Shown: positions 1 through 8,555 of the stretch, piece after piece | Numbering within the stretch: the first letter of the stretch is position 1 | Layout: each line of letters begins with the position of its first letter | Assembly (NCBI GenBank): GCA_937775265.1 | Contig: CALKBV010000015.1 | Coordinates: 1-64,000 of the forward strand | DNA length: 64,000 nt | From: an uncultured Pseudomonadales bacterium | Lineage (GTDB): Bacteria; Pseudomonadota; Gammaproteobacteria; Pseudomonadales; Azotimanducaceae | Reading direction: 5' to 3' | Position numbers and translations under genes: made by a program | The notes under the pieces: model-generated | The model's database searches: none | What the model saw: only the letters and a program-made list of their open reading frames with translations | What the model was told of the DNA's origin: nothing

Positions 1-1
1 G

Positions 2-712
2 GGGTATGGCGGGTCGGACCGGCCCGAGGAAATGTTGGTCGCGCCTGACCTGAATGACCCAATTGTCGATACTGCTCATGCCATAGCAGAGGTAGACCGA
101 GCGGTGGATTTTATTCTGAAAGACAGGGCTATTCATCAGCTCAGCTTGATTGGCTACAGTTGGGGAAGTGCCATATGCGGGAGGTACGCTGGGCAGTTTG
201 AAAGAAAAGTAAATCGCCTGGTGTTGAGTGGTGCACTCTGGGTCGAGAAGGGCGCAACGCCGCGGACAATTAGTGCAGATATTGGAGCGTATCGAACGGT
301 GGACGCAGCGACCATGGCGAAACGCTGGGCGATAGGATTATCCGAGGATGAAATTGATGCCGTAGTGCCCCCAGCACGAGTTTCCAGATGGTGTTCAGAT
401 ACCGTGCTTGTCGATCCGATTGGAGACAAGTCCGGATTGCTGCGTGCGCCAACAGGAGTGCTCAAGGATTTCATGAATTACTCCCGTACGGGGGAGCCCT
501 GGTATAAGCCGATGGCAATCCTGGCACCGACGCAGATTGTGGTCGGTGAACTCGATAGGGAAACGACCCCTGAACAGGCAAGAAAGATTTTTGAGCAGCT
601 TGGCAATGCCCATGAAAAAAGAATGACCGTTATTGGTGGGGGAACGCACTCGCTGTTACTGGAGGATCACAGGGATGCATTGCACAGCGTTGTGTCAGGT
701 TTCCTCGCATGA
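2..712 (+). CDS. alpha/beta hydrolase, 5' end cut by window edge
   Basis: This is a serine hydrolase of the alpha/beta fold whose substrate cannot be told from the sequence. The frame is open to the first bases of the window and reads GYGGSDRP just before the first ATG (base 32), a strand/loop signature of this fold, so the gene really starts outside the window. The nucleophile elbow is G-Y-S-W-G. The acid is probably the Asp in VVGELDRET, and the catalytic His lies in GGGTHSLLLEDH near the C-terminus. The cap region between nucleophile and acid is helical and unremarkable. It converges on the downstream aminopeptidase with about 20 bases between the stops. Confidence 0.8.
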   Translation, partial: GYGGSDRPEEMLVAPDLNDPIVDTAHAIAEVDRAVDFILKDRAIHQLSLIGYSWGSAICGRYAGQFERKVNRLVLSGALWVEKGATPRTISADIGAYRTVDAATMAKRWAIGLSEDEIDAVVPPARVSRWCSDTVLVDPIGDKSGLLRAPTGVLKDFMNYSRTGEPWYKPMAILAPTQIVVGELDRETTPEQARKIFEQLGNAHEKRMTVIGGGTHSLLLEDHRDALHSVVSGFLA

Positions 713-733
713 TTTAGCGGTCCGCCTGACATT

Positions 734-2512
734 TCAGGCTACCTGCTGTGTTGACCTTTCTAACCAATGAAGGTCATCAGCTTCAAGTATTGGCGCCAGC
801 TTGGTGTAAACTTTCTCGTGGTAATCGTTCAGCCAGTCAATTTCTGCTTGGCTCATGATAGAAGTATCAACCAGTCTGGTATCGAATGGTGCGAAGGTGA
901 TTGTTTCGAATGCGAGCCAGTCATCTTCCCGTGCGATAACAATGACCAGGTTTTCACACCTGATGCCGAAGCAATCTTCCTGGTAGTAACCAGGTTCGTT
1001 CGAGACAACCATGCCGGGTAACAGTTCCTGTTGGGGTCCCGATTTGGTGATCCTCTGGGGTCCTTCATGCACGCTCAGGAACGCGCCAACACCGTGCCCC
1101 GTGCCGTGGTCGTAGTCCAGTCCTTCCTGCCAGAGAAACTGCCTGGCAAGGACATCAAGCTGAACACCCGATGTACCTCTTGGAAATACCGCACGAGCGA
1201 GCGCTATGTGACCTTTCAGGACAAGCGTGTACATTTTCCTGTGCTCGGCCGTGGGTTCCCCAATGATCACAGTGCGAGTGATATCGGTGGTGCCGTCTGA
1301 ATACTGTCCACCGGAGTCCACGAGATAGAGGTTGTTCATCTCCAGCATGGCCGGTGTGCCATTCATATGATTGTAATGACAGAGCGCGCCATTTTTACCT
1401 GCGGCTGAGATTGTGTCGAAGGAAAGGTCATGAATGTCGGTGAGTTCGCGCCTGAATGATTCGAGTTTGTCTGCAAGTTCAGCCTCGTTGTAAAGCGTTC
1501 CTGATGTCACCTCTCTATCAATCCATGCGAGATAACGGCTCACGGCGGAACCGTCGCGTACATGGCAGTTGCGAATTCCGCCAAGTTCTGTCTCGTTCTT
1601 CTGGGCCTTGGGTATGAGTACAGGATCCGTAGCGGCGATCAATCTTGCTCCGGCATTCTGGCATCTGAGTTGGCACCAGGCGTTTGCCATCGTCGGGTCC
1701 GCCATCACTCGTATCCCCTGGTTGCCAAGATTATGAAGGGCTTGCTCCAGTTGGTCTTCTTCCTTAACGGTGACGCCTTTTCCAACGTGAGCGGCGAAAT
1801 CGTTAGGTAGTTTGCGTGGGTCTGTGTAGATAACCATATCGCCTGTGCTGTTCAGTGTTGCAAATGCAAGCAGTACTGGCAGCCTTGGTACATCTCCTCC
1901 CCTGATATTGAGTAGCCAGGCTATGGAATCGAGTTGCGAAATCAAAGCGATGTCGGCACCGGATTTTTGTATCTCGGCGCTGATCATTTGTCTTTTCTTT
2001 TCGCTGTTAACACCTGTGTACTCTTCGCCAAGCAACATGGCTAATTTGTGATCTGGAACGGGCCGATCTTCCCAGTGCAGATCGATCGGATTATGATCCA
2101 GCTCAATCAGTTCAATGTTTTTCGTGGTGAGTGCCTTTCTGGTGGCCTGGTACCAGGAAAGCGTATGCATGCGAGAATCGATCCCTATCCTGGCGTTTTC
2201 CCCCAACGTTTCGCACAGCCAGCTAGTGGGTGGTTCCTCAATAAGATGATGGAACTCGAATGATGCCTCAGGAACCTGTTGTCTGACCTGTATCGTATAG
2301 CGACCATCGACAAACATCGCCGCTCGCGTTTTCAGCACAACGGCGACACCAGCAGATCCGGAAAAACCACTGAGCCACTGGAGTCGTTCGTTTTGTGGCG
2401 GTACGTATTCGCCCAGGTATTCATCCGCGTGGGGAATGATGAATGCGTCCAGGTTTGATTTCGCCATTTCCTGGCGCACCAGTTCAAGGCGTTGTTGAAT
2501 GAATTCGCTCAT
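734..2512 (-). CDS. M24B family aminopeptidase P (Xaa-Pro aminopeptidase)
   Basis: Cytosolic metallopeptidase that removes an N-terminal residue preceding proline. At 592 aa it is the long three-domain form: two creatinase-like N-terminal domains (about residues 1-300) followed by the pita-bread catalytic domain. The five metal ligands are visible in order: Asp in LVDSGGQYSDG, Asp in GTTDITRT, His in HGTGHGVGAF, Glu in SNEPGYY and Glu in RCENL. The SVHEGP segment after the histidine motif is also typical. The start MSEFIQQRLELVRQ is a normal N-terminus for the family. It is a single gene, convergent with the hydrolase on its left and divergent from the phoH region on its right. Confidence 0.92.
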   Translation of the reverse strand: MSEFIQQRLELVRQEMAKSNLDAFIIPHADEYLGEYVPPQNERLQWLSGFSGSAGVAVVLKTRAAMFVDGRYTIQVRQQVPEASFEFHHLIEEPPTSWLCETLGENARIGIDSRMHTLSWYQATRKALTTKNIELIELDHNPIDLHWEDRPVPDHKLAMLLGEEYTGVNSEKKRQMISAEIQKSGADIALISQLDSIAWLLNIRGGDVPRLPVLLAFATLNSTGDMVIYTDPRKLPNDFAAHVGKGVTVKEEDQLEQALHNLGNQGIRVMADPTMANAWCQLRCQNAGARLIAATDPVLIPKAQKNETELGGIRNCHVRDGSAVSRYLAWIDREVTSGTLYNEAELADKLESFRRELTDIHDLSFDTISAAGKNGALCHYNHMNGTPAMLEMNNLYLVDSGGQYSDGTTDITRTVIIGEPTAEHRKMYTLVLKGHIALARAVFPRGTSGVQLDVLARQFLWQEGLDYDHGTGHGVGAFLSVHEGPQRITKSGPQQELLPGMVVSNEPGYYQEDCFGIRCENLVIVIAREDDWLAFETITFAPFDTRLVDTSIMSQAEIDWLNDYHEKVYTKLAPILEADDLHWLERSTQQVA

Positions 2513-2895
2513 AGTTAGTCAGCCAGGTTTTAGTATCGGTATTATATCGTGTTGGCAGGTTCGTTACCCGGTTCGGTATTGAGGAGTTTTCGCGGGGTCT
2601 TTTGAGCAGAACGCAACCTCCCGAGTGCCAAGGTCACAAAAACAGGCAGTCAGGATTTTACTGAAAATACCCCGATTCTGGCGGTGTGACGATTATATTT
2701 CGTATTGCTGACCTGAGCGTTATCCCAGGGATGGGTGCTTCAGCATTGGGTCACCCGCCGCCTCCCGGTTGCCTTATTGCCGGGTTTTTTCAAACCTGAC
2801 CCCATATAAAAGAAATAAGCGTTGTACTTTGTCTATTTTCAATTATGATTTTATCAGGATATTTCATTTACCTATTTCTTAAGGAGGCGAACCAG
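2513..2895. other. intergenic region between aminopeptidase P and phoH-like gene
   Basis: About 380 bases without a convincing long gene. The left part should hold the promoter of the minus-strand aminopeptidase. The centre (about 2700-2790) ends in a factor-independent terminator although no plus-strand gene precedes it, which leaves room for a short transcript. The right part is AT-rich and ends in a perfect Shine-Dalgarno AAGGAGG (2881-2887), which serves the leader ORF and not the phoH ATG. No Pho-box-like direct repeats are visible here, in contrast to the pst region. Confidence 0.5.
2764..2790 (+). terminator. rho-independent terminator, orphan
   Basis: CCCGG at 2764-2768 pairs with CCGGG at 2780-2784 across an 11-base loop and is followed immediately by six T. 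No annotated plus-strand gene ends here. It could end a small RNA starting around 2700, or protect phoH from upstream transcription. Seen directly: the stem and the T run. Inferred: any transcript. Confidence 0.55.
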
Positions 2896-2982
2896 GTGCA
2901 AAAAAACACAGGACACTTCACGGTTAACGATTTGGGTAATTTATTCTATGGCGAAAAGAAACAGAGCACGCTCAGCATCTAG
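2896..2982 (+). CDS. short leader ORF overlapping the phoH-like start
   Basis: A 28-codon ORF beginning with GTG, reading VQKNTGHFTVNDLGNLF and so on, and ending in TAG inside the first codons of the phoH-like gene. It has by far the best ribosome binding site in the region: AAGGAGG nine bases upstream. The phoH ATG at 2948 has no recognisable Shine-Dalgarno of its own and lies in another frame, 34 bases before the leader stop. Termination-reinitiation or translational coupling would therefore explain how phoH is translated. The peptide resembles nothing I know. It could also be chance, or a phoH N-terminus lost through a frameshift. Confidence 0.35.
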   Translation: MQKNTGHFTVNDLGNLFYGEKKQSTLSI

Positions 2983-3757
2983 TCGACAAAAACAAGACGG
3001 GAGAAAATCCAGGCAACCTAACAGGCAACCTAACAGGCAATCTTCAACCAACTTCGGTGGTGCAGATATCTATACTTTGCACCCGATCAATTCTCATCTT
3101 GAAACAGCCTACACCCCTACCAGTACGCGGGAGCCCCTCGAAGCCCGCACCAAGTCCCAAAAAAGATATATGTGCGCCATCAAAAGTCATTGTCTGACCT
3201 TCGGTATTGGTCCGGCAGGGACCGGCAAAAGCTATTGCGCGACTGCCATGGCGGCGGAAGCATTGGCCAATGGACGTATTGAAAGAATCATTCTTACCAG
3301 GCCGGCTGTCGAGGCGGGAGAGCAACTGGGCCACCTTCCCGGAGACCTGGAGGAAAAGTTCAGCGTTTACATCGATCCATTCCGCGACATTCTGAATGAA
3401 CGGCTTGGCAAAGGGACAGTAGAATACAACCTGCGACATGGTCGTATTGTCGCGGCGCCTTTAGCTTTCATGAGGGGAAAGACTTTCGGGGGTGATACTT
3501 TCGTCATTCTTGATGAGGCTCAAAACACATCGATTGCTCAAATGAAGATGTTCCTGACCCGTATTGGTGAGGATTGTAAAGTCGTGGTGAACGGCGATGT
3601 GAAGCAGAGCGATATTCGCGGAAGTAACGGACTGGCGGACGCCGTTGGACGGCTCAGGGGGCTTCCAGCCGTCTGTATTCATGAGTTCGAACGTGAGGAC
3701 ATTGTTCGTAGCGGCCTGGTACGAGCAGTAATCGACCGTTATGAGGTAGATGAATAG
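2948..3757 (+). CDS. PhoH family P-loop ATPase
   Basis: A 269 aa cytosolic ATPase of the PhoH family, whose members have been linked to phosphate stress and RNA metabolism. The Walker A is GPAGTGKS (about residues 93-100) and the Walker B is VILDEAQN. Between them sits the family segment LTRPAVEAGEQLGHLPG, and after them NGDVKQSDI. The first 35 residues are very basic and Ser/Gln-rich, including the duplicated unit NRQP encoded by a 12-base tandem repeat; this looks like a disordered, possibly RNA-binding tail. It lacks the KH or PIN domains of larger relatives. The chosen ATG has a poor ribosome site, and translation may depend on the leader ORF upstream. Confidence 0.9.
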   Translation: MAKRNRARSASSRQKQDGRKSRQPNRQPNRQSSTNFGGADIYTLHPINSHLETAYTPTSTREPLEARTKSQKRYMCAIKSHCLTFGIGPAGTGKSYCATAMAAEALANGRIERIILTRPAVEAGEQLGHLPGDLEEKFSVYIDPFRDILNERLGKGTVEYNLRHGRIVAAPLAFMRGKTFGGDTFVILDEAQNTSIAQMKMFLTRIGEDCKVVVNGDVKQSDIRGSNGLADAVGRLRGLPAVCIHEFEREDIVRSGLVRAVIDRYEVDE

Positions 3758-3766
3758 ATTCGAGGC

Positions 3767-4354
3767 TCACTGGTTCAGCTCGTCATCAGGATTAACCACA
3801 GTGGTTCTGGGTTTTTCTTTTGGCGCGTTGAGCTGGCCAAGTTTTCTTTTCACACGGGCTGATTCAGGGTTTATTGCAAGCGCGGTTTCCAGTGCGGCAA
3901 GAGCATCGTCCCAACGCTTTAATCGAATGAGCGTTAATGATCTGTTGTAGTGGACAATATCAAGCGGAACATTCGCCAGCTCCAGCGCTCTGCCATAGTC
4001 CGCAAGTGCTGTGACGTATTCGTGGGTCTGGTGATATACGTTGCCTCGATTGACATAGATCTTGCCCATTCCGGGCGCTAACAAAGCGGCTTTGTTATGG
4101 TCCTTCATCGCGCTATCTAATTGACCGTTTGCCGCATATATAATTCCGCGATTAGTATGAGTAGCCGCAAGGTCCCGGAGGAGCAGATCGTCGTTTCTGA
4201 TTGCGTCGGTACAAAACGTGAGCCCGTGTGTAGAAAATGGCGTATTACTTTCCTGATAACAACGCGTCGCATTGTCGGAGCCAAAGGTGGTTTTGTTCTG
4301 TGCGTATGCGAGTTGACTACCCGATACAATAATAAGGTAGATGATCCATCTCAT
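3767..4354 (-). CDS. periplasmic TPR-repeat protein
   Basis: A 195 aa exported protein. The N-terminus MRWIIYLIIVSGSQLAYAQ is a signal peptide with a probable cut after AYA. The mature part holds about three tetratricopeptide repeats, recognisable by NRGIIYAANGQLDSAMKDH, NRGNVYHQTHEYVTALADYGRAL and NRSLTLIRLKRWDDALAALETAL. There is one early pair of cysteines (ATRCYQES and LTFCTD) that may form a disulfide. TPR proteins of this kind act as interaction scaffolds, and the partner is not evident. The gene converges on phoH with nine bases between the stops, and about 150 bases separate its start from the next minus-strand gene. Confidence 0.82.
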   Translation of the reverse strand: MRWIIYLIIVSGSQLAYAQNKTTFGSDNATRCYQESNTPFSTHGLTFCTDAIRNDDLLLRDLAATHTNRGIIYAANGQLDSAMKDHNKAALLAPGMGKIYVNRGNVYHQTHEYVTALADYGRALELANVPLDIVHYNRSLTLIRLKRWDDALAALETALAINPESARVKRKLGQLNAPKEKPRTTVVNPDDELNQ

Positions 4355-4505
4355 GGTGTTTAGCCATCCTTCAGGTCATAAAACGATTCGAGTGTAAATG
4401 CGAATTTTACCGCTGATAAGCAAAAGTATCGGGTAGAAGCACAGGCAAGTTGCTTTAACCCTATTGCTGTTGGTTCATCAACCGCGAACTTTAAAACAAG
4501 CACTT

Positions 4506-5228
4506 CTAAAATAACCTCACTGGATCCCAGTCACCGCAAAATGACTGGGTGTTTGACCAAATTGTGTGTGCTTCCTGAGTCAGGTCATGTGTCTTTACCA
4601 GCCTGATCTGGTCATCACAGAATTCGAATGCAGTAATGTGTTCGGCTTCAAAATCGATGACCGAGAAACCAGGCCAATGTTCGCCTCTGAGCGTTCCTGC
4701 GTTAATGAGGGTTAGTCCTTCAAAATGAATCAGGGTTCGAAAGTGCATATGACCATTAATGAGATACTGAAATTCTCCTTCGAGGATTATTTTGTCCAGC
4801 AGGTGGCTGCGTTCGATGGGCATCTTTTCTGTTCCAGGCCAGACCTTTCTCAGATCATCATCCGCCACGCCATGACAAAGCAGTAACTTCCCTCTAATGG
4901 TATCCAGCGTCACCTGACTTGGCAGCGAAGCCAGGTACGAGAGTGATTCTTCCGACAGTTCAGTCACGCTATGTGCGTCCTTGATATGTCTAGCTTTATC
5001 TTCGAGTATCCATCGATCATGGTTACCTCGTACGGTGAATACTGAAGCGCTATCGAGTAGTTTGATGCTTTCGTTTGGACAACCAATGCCATCAACAATG
5101 TCACCAGTACAGACTATTGCATCCGTATCCAGACCTTCCAGGTGTGCCAGAGTCGCTTCCAGTCGATGATGCTCCGAGTGAACATCGCCAATGACGCCGA
5201 GTTTTTTAATCTTGCCTGCAGCGCTCAT
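4506..5228 (-). CDS. calcineurin-like metallophosphoesterase
   Basis: A 240 aa cytosolic phosphoesterase of the YfcE/MJ0936-like group. The metal-binding blocks appear in canonical order: GDVHSE, then TGDIVDG, then RGNHDRW, then LCHGVAD and finally INGHMHFRT. Each supplies the expected Asp, His and Asn ligands, so the enzyme should be active. The substrate is unknown; relatives cleave phosphodiesters or nucleotides. Its start overlaps the stop of the LON-domain gene by four bases (ATGA), so the two are almost certainly co-transcribed and translationally coupled, with the LON gene first. Confidence 0.88.
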   Translation of the reverse strand: MSAAGKIKKLGVIGDVHSEHHRLEATLAHLEGLDTDAIVCTGDIVDGIGCPNESIKLLDSASVFTVRGNHDRWILEDKARHIKDAHSVTELSEESLSYLASLPSQVTLDTIRGKLLLCHGVADDDLRKVWPGTEKMPIERSHLLDKIILEGEFQYLINGHMHFRTLIHFEGLTLINAGTLRGEHWPGFSVIDFEAEHITAFEFCDDQIRLVKTHDLTQEAHTIWSNTQSFCGDWDPVRLF

Positions 5229-5881
5229 GCTTCTCCCGAGTGAACAAGTGAAGCAACCATTTTCAGTCGTTCAAGATTGCTGGTTACTTCCAGTATTGAT
5301 TGCATGGTGTCAGCGTCGAAACGCACGAGCTGAAAAACTTTAAAAGAAAACTCAATTGGGGAAAGCTCAAGCCACTCGTCGCTGTTGAACTCGCTAAGTT
5401 TGGCTGGATTATGCTTGCCAATCATTCTGACGATTGAATCGGTTATGGACTTCTGGTATTCCATTAACTCGTCATCAGAGGCAAGCTGGCTTACGTCCTC
5501 AAGCTCACTACAGGCAACGATCCTGTAGGGTAGCGTCTGAACTTCGTGGACAAGCTGCAGGCGCTTGCTCATCGAGATGTGAATGTAGACCCTGCCGTCA
5601 GAAGTCGTATCAATGATTTCGCATATTCCTGCTGAAAACACCTCAACGGGTTGGTAGGTGGCCTGATTGTTTTTGAGGGCATCCTGCATGCTTTGTCCAT
5701 CTTTGGCAGGCCGGATTTCTTTTTTTGTGTGGCAGACCGCGATCATACGGTTTTGCTCCACAGCATCCGTTACCATCTGTCGATATCTGGGCTCGAAAAC
5801 GTGCAAGGGCACAATGGTGCCAGGAAACGCAACCATGCCGGGGATTGGAAATAGCGCGATTTCGATCAAAGATTTAGCCAT
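5225..5881 (-). CDS. LON substrate-binding domain protein
   Basis: A 218 aa protein made only of the N-terminal substrate-binding domain of Lon protease, without ATPase or protease parts. The signature is near the N-terminus: LFPIPGMVAFPGTIVPLHVF followed by EPRYRQMV. Stand-alone LON-domain proteins are common in Gammaproteobacteria, and their function is poorly defined. It is the first gene of a two-gene unit with the metallophosphoesterase (stop and start overlap by four bases). No cysteine-rich or RING-like segment is present. Confidence 0.88.
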   Translation of the reverse strand: MAKSLIEIALFPIPGMVAFPGTIVPLHVFEPRYRQMVTDAVEQNRMIAVCHTKKEIRPAKDGQSMQDALKNNQATYQPVEVFSAGICEIIDTTSDGRVYIHISMSKRLQLVHEVQTLPYRIVACSELEDVSQLASDDELMEYQKSITDSIVRMIGKHNPAKLSEFNSDEWLELSPIEFSFKVFQLVRFDADTMQSILEVTSNLERLKMVASLVHSGEA

Positions 5882-5996
5882 AAGAGATTGTACTCATATC
5901 TACGCCGAGAACGAAAGCCTGGATCAGTTAGGTGTCCGTTGGGCTTGCCGGCGGTTATACCTGCCGGCGAATTGAAAACAGCAAGTAGATGAACGC

Positions 5997-6017
5997 CAAA
6001 AGCGGATCAGATCCGCT
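5997..6017 (-). terminator. probable terminator of the porin gene
   Basis: A perfect 7-base stem, AGCGGAT (6001-6007) with ATCCGCT (6011-6017) and a three-base loop, lies just past the porin stop. On the minus strand it is followed by a short T run. A second strong hairpin built from two GCCGGC copies sits at about 5947-5970. The T tract is short, so efficiency is uncertain. Confidence 0.45.
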
Positions 6018-6033
6018 GCTCTGGTTCCAGCCG

Positions 6034-7288
6034 CTAGAATTTATAGGCGGTATCGAGGATCAGTCTCTTGTAGTCTTCCTCTACGCCAACATCCATGTTT
6101 CTTTGATTATCGAAGAAAGTGAAGCCTATTTTCCACTTCTTGTTGATTGCCCATGCACCCCTAAGCAGGTGCCCTTTGGAATCGGTTCCGCCTCCAGCAA
6201 AGTCTGAATCAGTGATCAGACCCAAGACAGCGTCAGCCTCTATATGTTGATAGATATAGCTAAGCTCCCAGGTTTTGGGTGCGCTAGCTTTCCCCAGCTT
6301 TATGCCGGTTGCCCAGGCGGTATCAAGGTCACTCGCAGCCTGGTTCTGGACCATGTCAATGAATAGCGCGATCGGTGTTTCTCCAATTGTGGTGCTGAAC
6401 TGAGCAAACAGCTCCAGCTCTTCGTAGCTCATTATTGTAGGTGCACCCAGTGAGCGCGTCAGAATCGAGGCAGCAAAAGGTGTTGCCGAAGAAGTCATCC
6501 GAGTCACCAATGAAGACTTCCCGGGTTTTCGTATCGATCTCAAAGTAACCGACGCCTGCGACCAACTGACTGTCACCAACAGAACCTTTGAAACCTGTCT
6601 GGAAACCGTAGGCGGTCTTGTGGTCATTGTTTTTGCTATCGCTCTCAAGAAAGTTGGCGGCAGTGTTTAGAAAGTAGTTGCCCCGTTCAAAAGTGAACCC
6701 CAAACCTTCAGGACGATAGTCTCCATCCCAGAGCAACCCATGACCCGCAGGCCGGTAGAAAATATTTTTCATTTTCCCGCCAATGACATTGAAGCCGGGT
6801 TTTGCTTGCCACTTAAAGTAGGCAAGGTCTAGGTTGATATCCTTGGTGGTACCGCCACCACCTAAAGTCTGGTTTGTAGACACGGCATCATCACTGCCCG
6901 ATGCCAACCCGATACCTACCTCAACGTTGTCTGCCGGTTTGGCCGTTACTGCAAGGCGGGCCCGGATCCTGTTGCGTTCTCGAGTATCACTGCGCTCCGC
7001 ATCAATATTTTCATACCGATACCGTAAGTCGCCCTTTATTTTAACGTTTTTTGTCCAACTGGAAGACTTATCGCTCGTTACGAGTTTCTCAACAGTTGAA
7101 GCGCTGGAAACGACTGATTCCCTCAGCGCTTTGTTTTCTGCCTCCAATGCGTCTACCCGGCTTATCAAAGACATCAGTTCGGTTTTCAGATCAGAAAAAT
7201 CCTGGTCTGACATCGATGCTTGCCCGACCTGGGCGTAGGTCACTGCCAGAAGGAGTGCTATAAATCGGATCATGGTTTGGTTCCTCAA
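6034..7288 (-). pseudogene. outer-membrane porin, interrupted by one frameshift
   Basis: A beta-barrel porin of the putative-porin (Porin_5-like) type. The start MRNQTMIRFIALLLAVTYAQ is a signal peptide. The next 50 residues are a predicted coiled coil (LKTELMSLISRVDALEAENK), then strands such as KIKGDLRYRYEN and NVEVGIGLASG. The frame breaks at the run of four A at 6475-6478 (TTTT on the coding strand). Removing one base joins DDFFGNTF to AASILTRSLG and restores a 417 aa protein ending in AYKF, whose terminal Phe is the usual outer-membrane insertion signal. It is divergent from pstS and shares its repeat-rich control region, so it may take up phosphate. The break may be sequence error. Confidence 0.8.
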
Positions 7289-7340
7289 AATGAATAGCTA
7301 ATCGGTACACCTAGTAGCGGGCGGAGAATTTAAAGGGCTT

Positions 7341-7393
7341 TTGTTAAGGCTTTGTTAAGACGGTGTTAAACGAGATATTAAACGCCTTATTAA
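7341..7393. promoter_or_regulatory. putative PhoB operator array (five direct repeats)
   Basis: Five related 7-mers on the plus strand: TTGTTAA at 7341 and 7352, GTGTTAA at 7363, ATATTAA at 7375 and TTATTAA at 7387, that is, periods of 11, 11, 12 and 12 bases. PhoB binds tandem 7-base half-sites with 4-base AT-rich linkers, an 11-base period. The spacing and location between a porin gene and pstS fit, though the half-site differs from the enterobacterial CTGTCAT. The array ends about 160 bases before pstS and begins about 50 bases before the porin ATG. Confidence 0.6.
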
Positions 7394-7557
7394 GTCAGTT
7401 TTTACATTCGACTGGCCTCTTAGGACATCGATTTCAGCGAGTTAGGTACTCATTTTAGCGAGATTACCGGGGAAAAGTTGAGTAACTTAAAGCTATCTTT
7501 AACAAATCTTAATCCTAGGTGACTTTAATGCGCTCCAATACTTACTGGAGTTGCAAA

Positions 7558-8547
7558 ATGAATAAATATTTAGCTGCCTTACTTGGTGTATTCGTTGTTT
7601 ATGGCTGCTCACCATCGAACGAGACGACGCCAGCCGGCGAAGGTTCAGTGTTGTCTGGCAAAGTTCGGCTCGATGGTTCAAGCACTGTGTTCCCGATCAG
7701 CGAAGCTGTCGCTGAGGAATTCATCGCAGTCGCCCCCAGGGTGCGGGTAACTGTTGGCGTTTCAGGAACTGGCGGAGGGTTCAAGAAGTTTGTCGCCGGC
7801 GAGATAGACATAAACGATGCCTCCCGCACCATCAAACCCAGCGAGCAGGAAAAAGCTGCTGCAAACGGGGTCGGGTTTATTGAACTACCGGTGGCGTTTG
7901 ACGGGCTGTCAATCGTGATCAACCTTGAGAACGATTGGGTTGATCAGCTGACAGTTGCTGAGCTGAATGCCATTTGGAACCCGGATTCTACTGTCGTCAC
8001 CTGGGCAGATGTCAGAGAGGGATGGCCAGAGCAAGAGATCAGGCTCTACGGCCCTGGAACCGATAGCGGCACATTCGATTACTTCACCAAGGTTATTAAC
8101 GGCAAAGAACAAGCCTCACGTGCCGACTTCACCGCGAGTGAAGATGACAATGTTTTGGTACAGGGGATAGCCGGTGATAGATACTCACTCGGATACTTCG
8201 GCTTCGCCTACTATATAGAGAATCAGGATAAGTTGCAGGTCGTCCCGGTCGACGGCGGGAATGGTCCTGTTGTACCAACGTTGGAGACGATTAACGATGG
8301 TCGTTACAAGCCACTTTCCCGGCCGATATTTATTTACGTTAACCCCCTATCTTTAGACGACCCAGCGGTCTCGACATTTGTTGATTTTTATCTTGAGAAT
8401 GCCGCGTCTTTGGCTGAAGAAGTTGGGTACGTTGCTTTGCCTGCCGATATTTATCAAGCTGCAGAGCGACGCATCGTGCAACGCGAAACCGGCACTGCCT
8501 ATGGTGAAGGTGCAACTCTGTCCACGCTAATCGGCAACGACGGTTGA
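7558..8547 (+). CDS. pstS: phosphate ABC transporter substrate-binding lipoprotein PstS
   Basis: Periplasmic phosphate-binding component of the Pst transporter. The N-terminus MNKYLAALLGVFVVYGC is a lipoprotein signal with the lipobox VVYGC, so the protein should be lipid-anchored. The ATG at 7558 is preferred over an in-frame ATG at 7519 because it starts the lipoprotein signal directly and has GGAG eight bases upstream. The phosphate-binding loops are visible as DGSSTVFPISEAV near the N-terminus, GTGGGFKKFVAGE and GPGTDSGTFDYF. It is the first gene of pstSCAB-phoU, nine bases ahead of pstC, behind the direct-repeat array at 7341-7393. Confidence 0.96.
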   Translation: MNKYLAALLGVFVVYGCSPSNETTPAGEGSVLSGKVRLDGSSTVFPISEAVAEEFIAVAPRVRVTVGVSGTGGGFKKFVAGEIDINDASRTIKPSEQEKAAANGVGFIELPVAFDGLSIVINLENDWVDQLTVAELNAIWNPDSTVVTWADVREGWPEQEIRLYGPGTDSGTFDYFTKVINGKEQASRADFTASEDDNVLVQGIAGDRYSLGYFGFAYYIENQDKLQVVPVDGGNGPVVPTLETINDGRYKPLSRPIFIYVNPLSLDDPAVSTFVDFYLENAASLAEEVGYVALPADIYQAAERRIVQRETGTAYGEGATLSTLIGNDG

Positions 8548-8555
8548 AATAGACG

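Noticed and set aside
2820-2880. Pho box upstream of the phoH-like gene
   Set aside because: TTTCA-like words occur at irregular spacing (15 and 10 bases), unlike the regular array before pstS.
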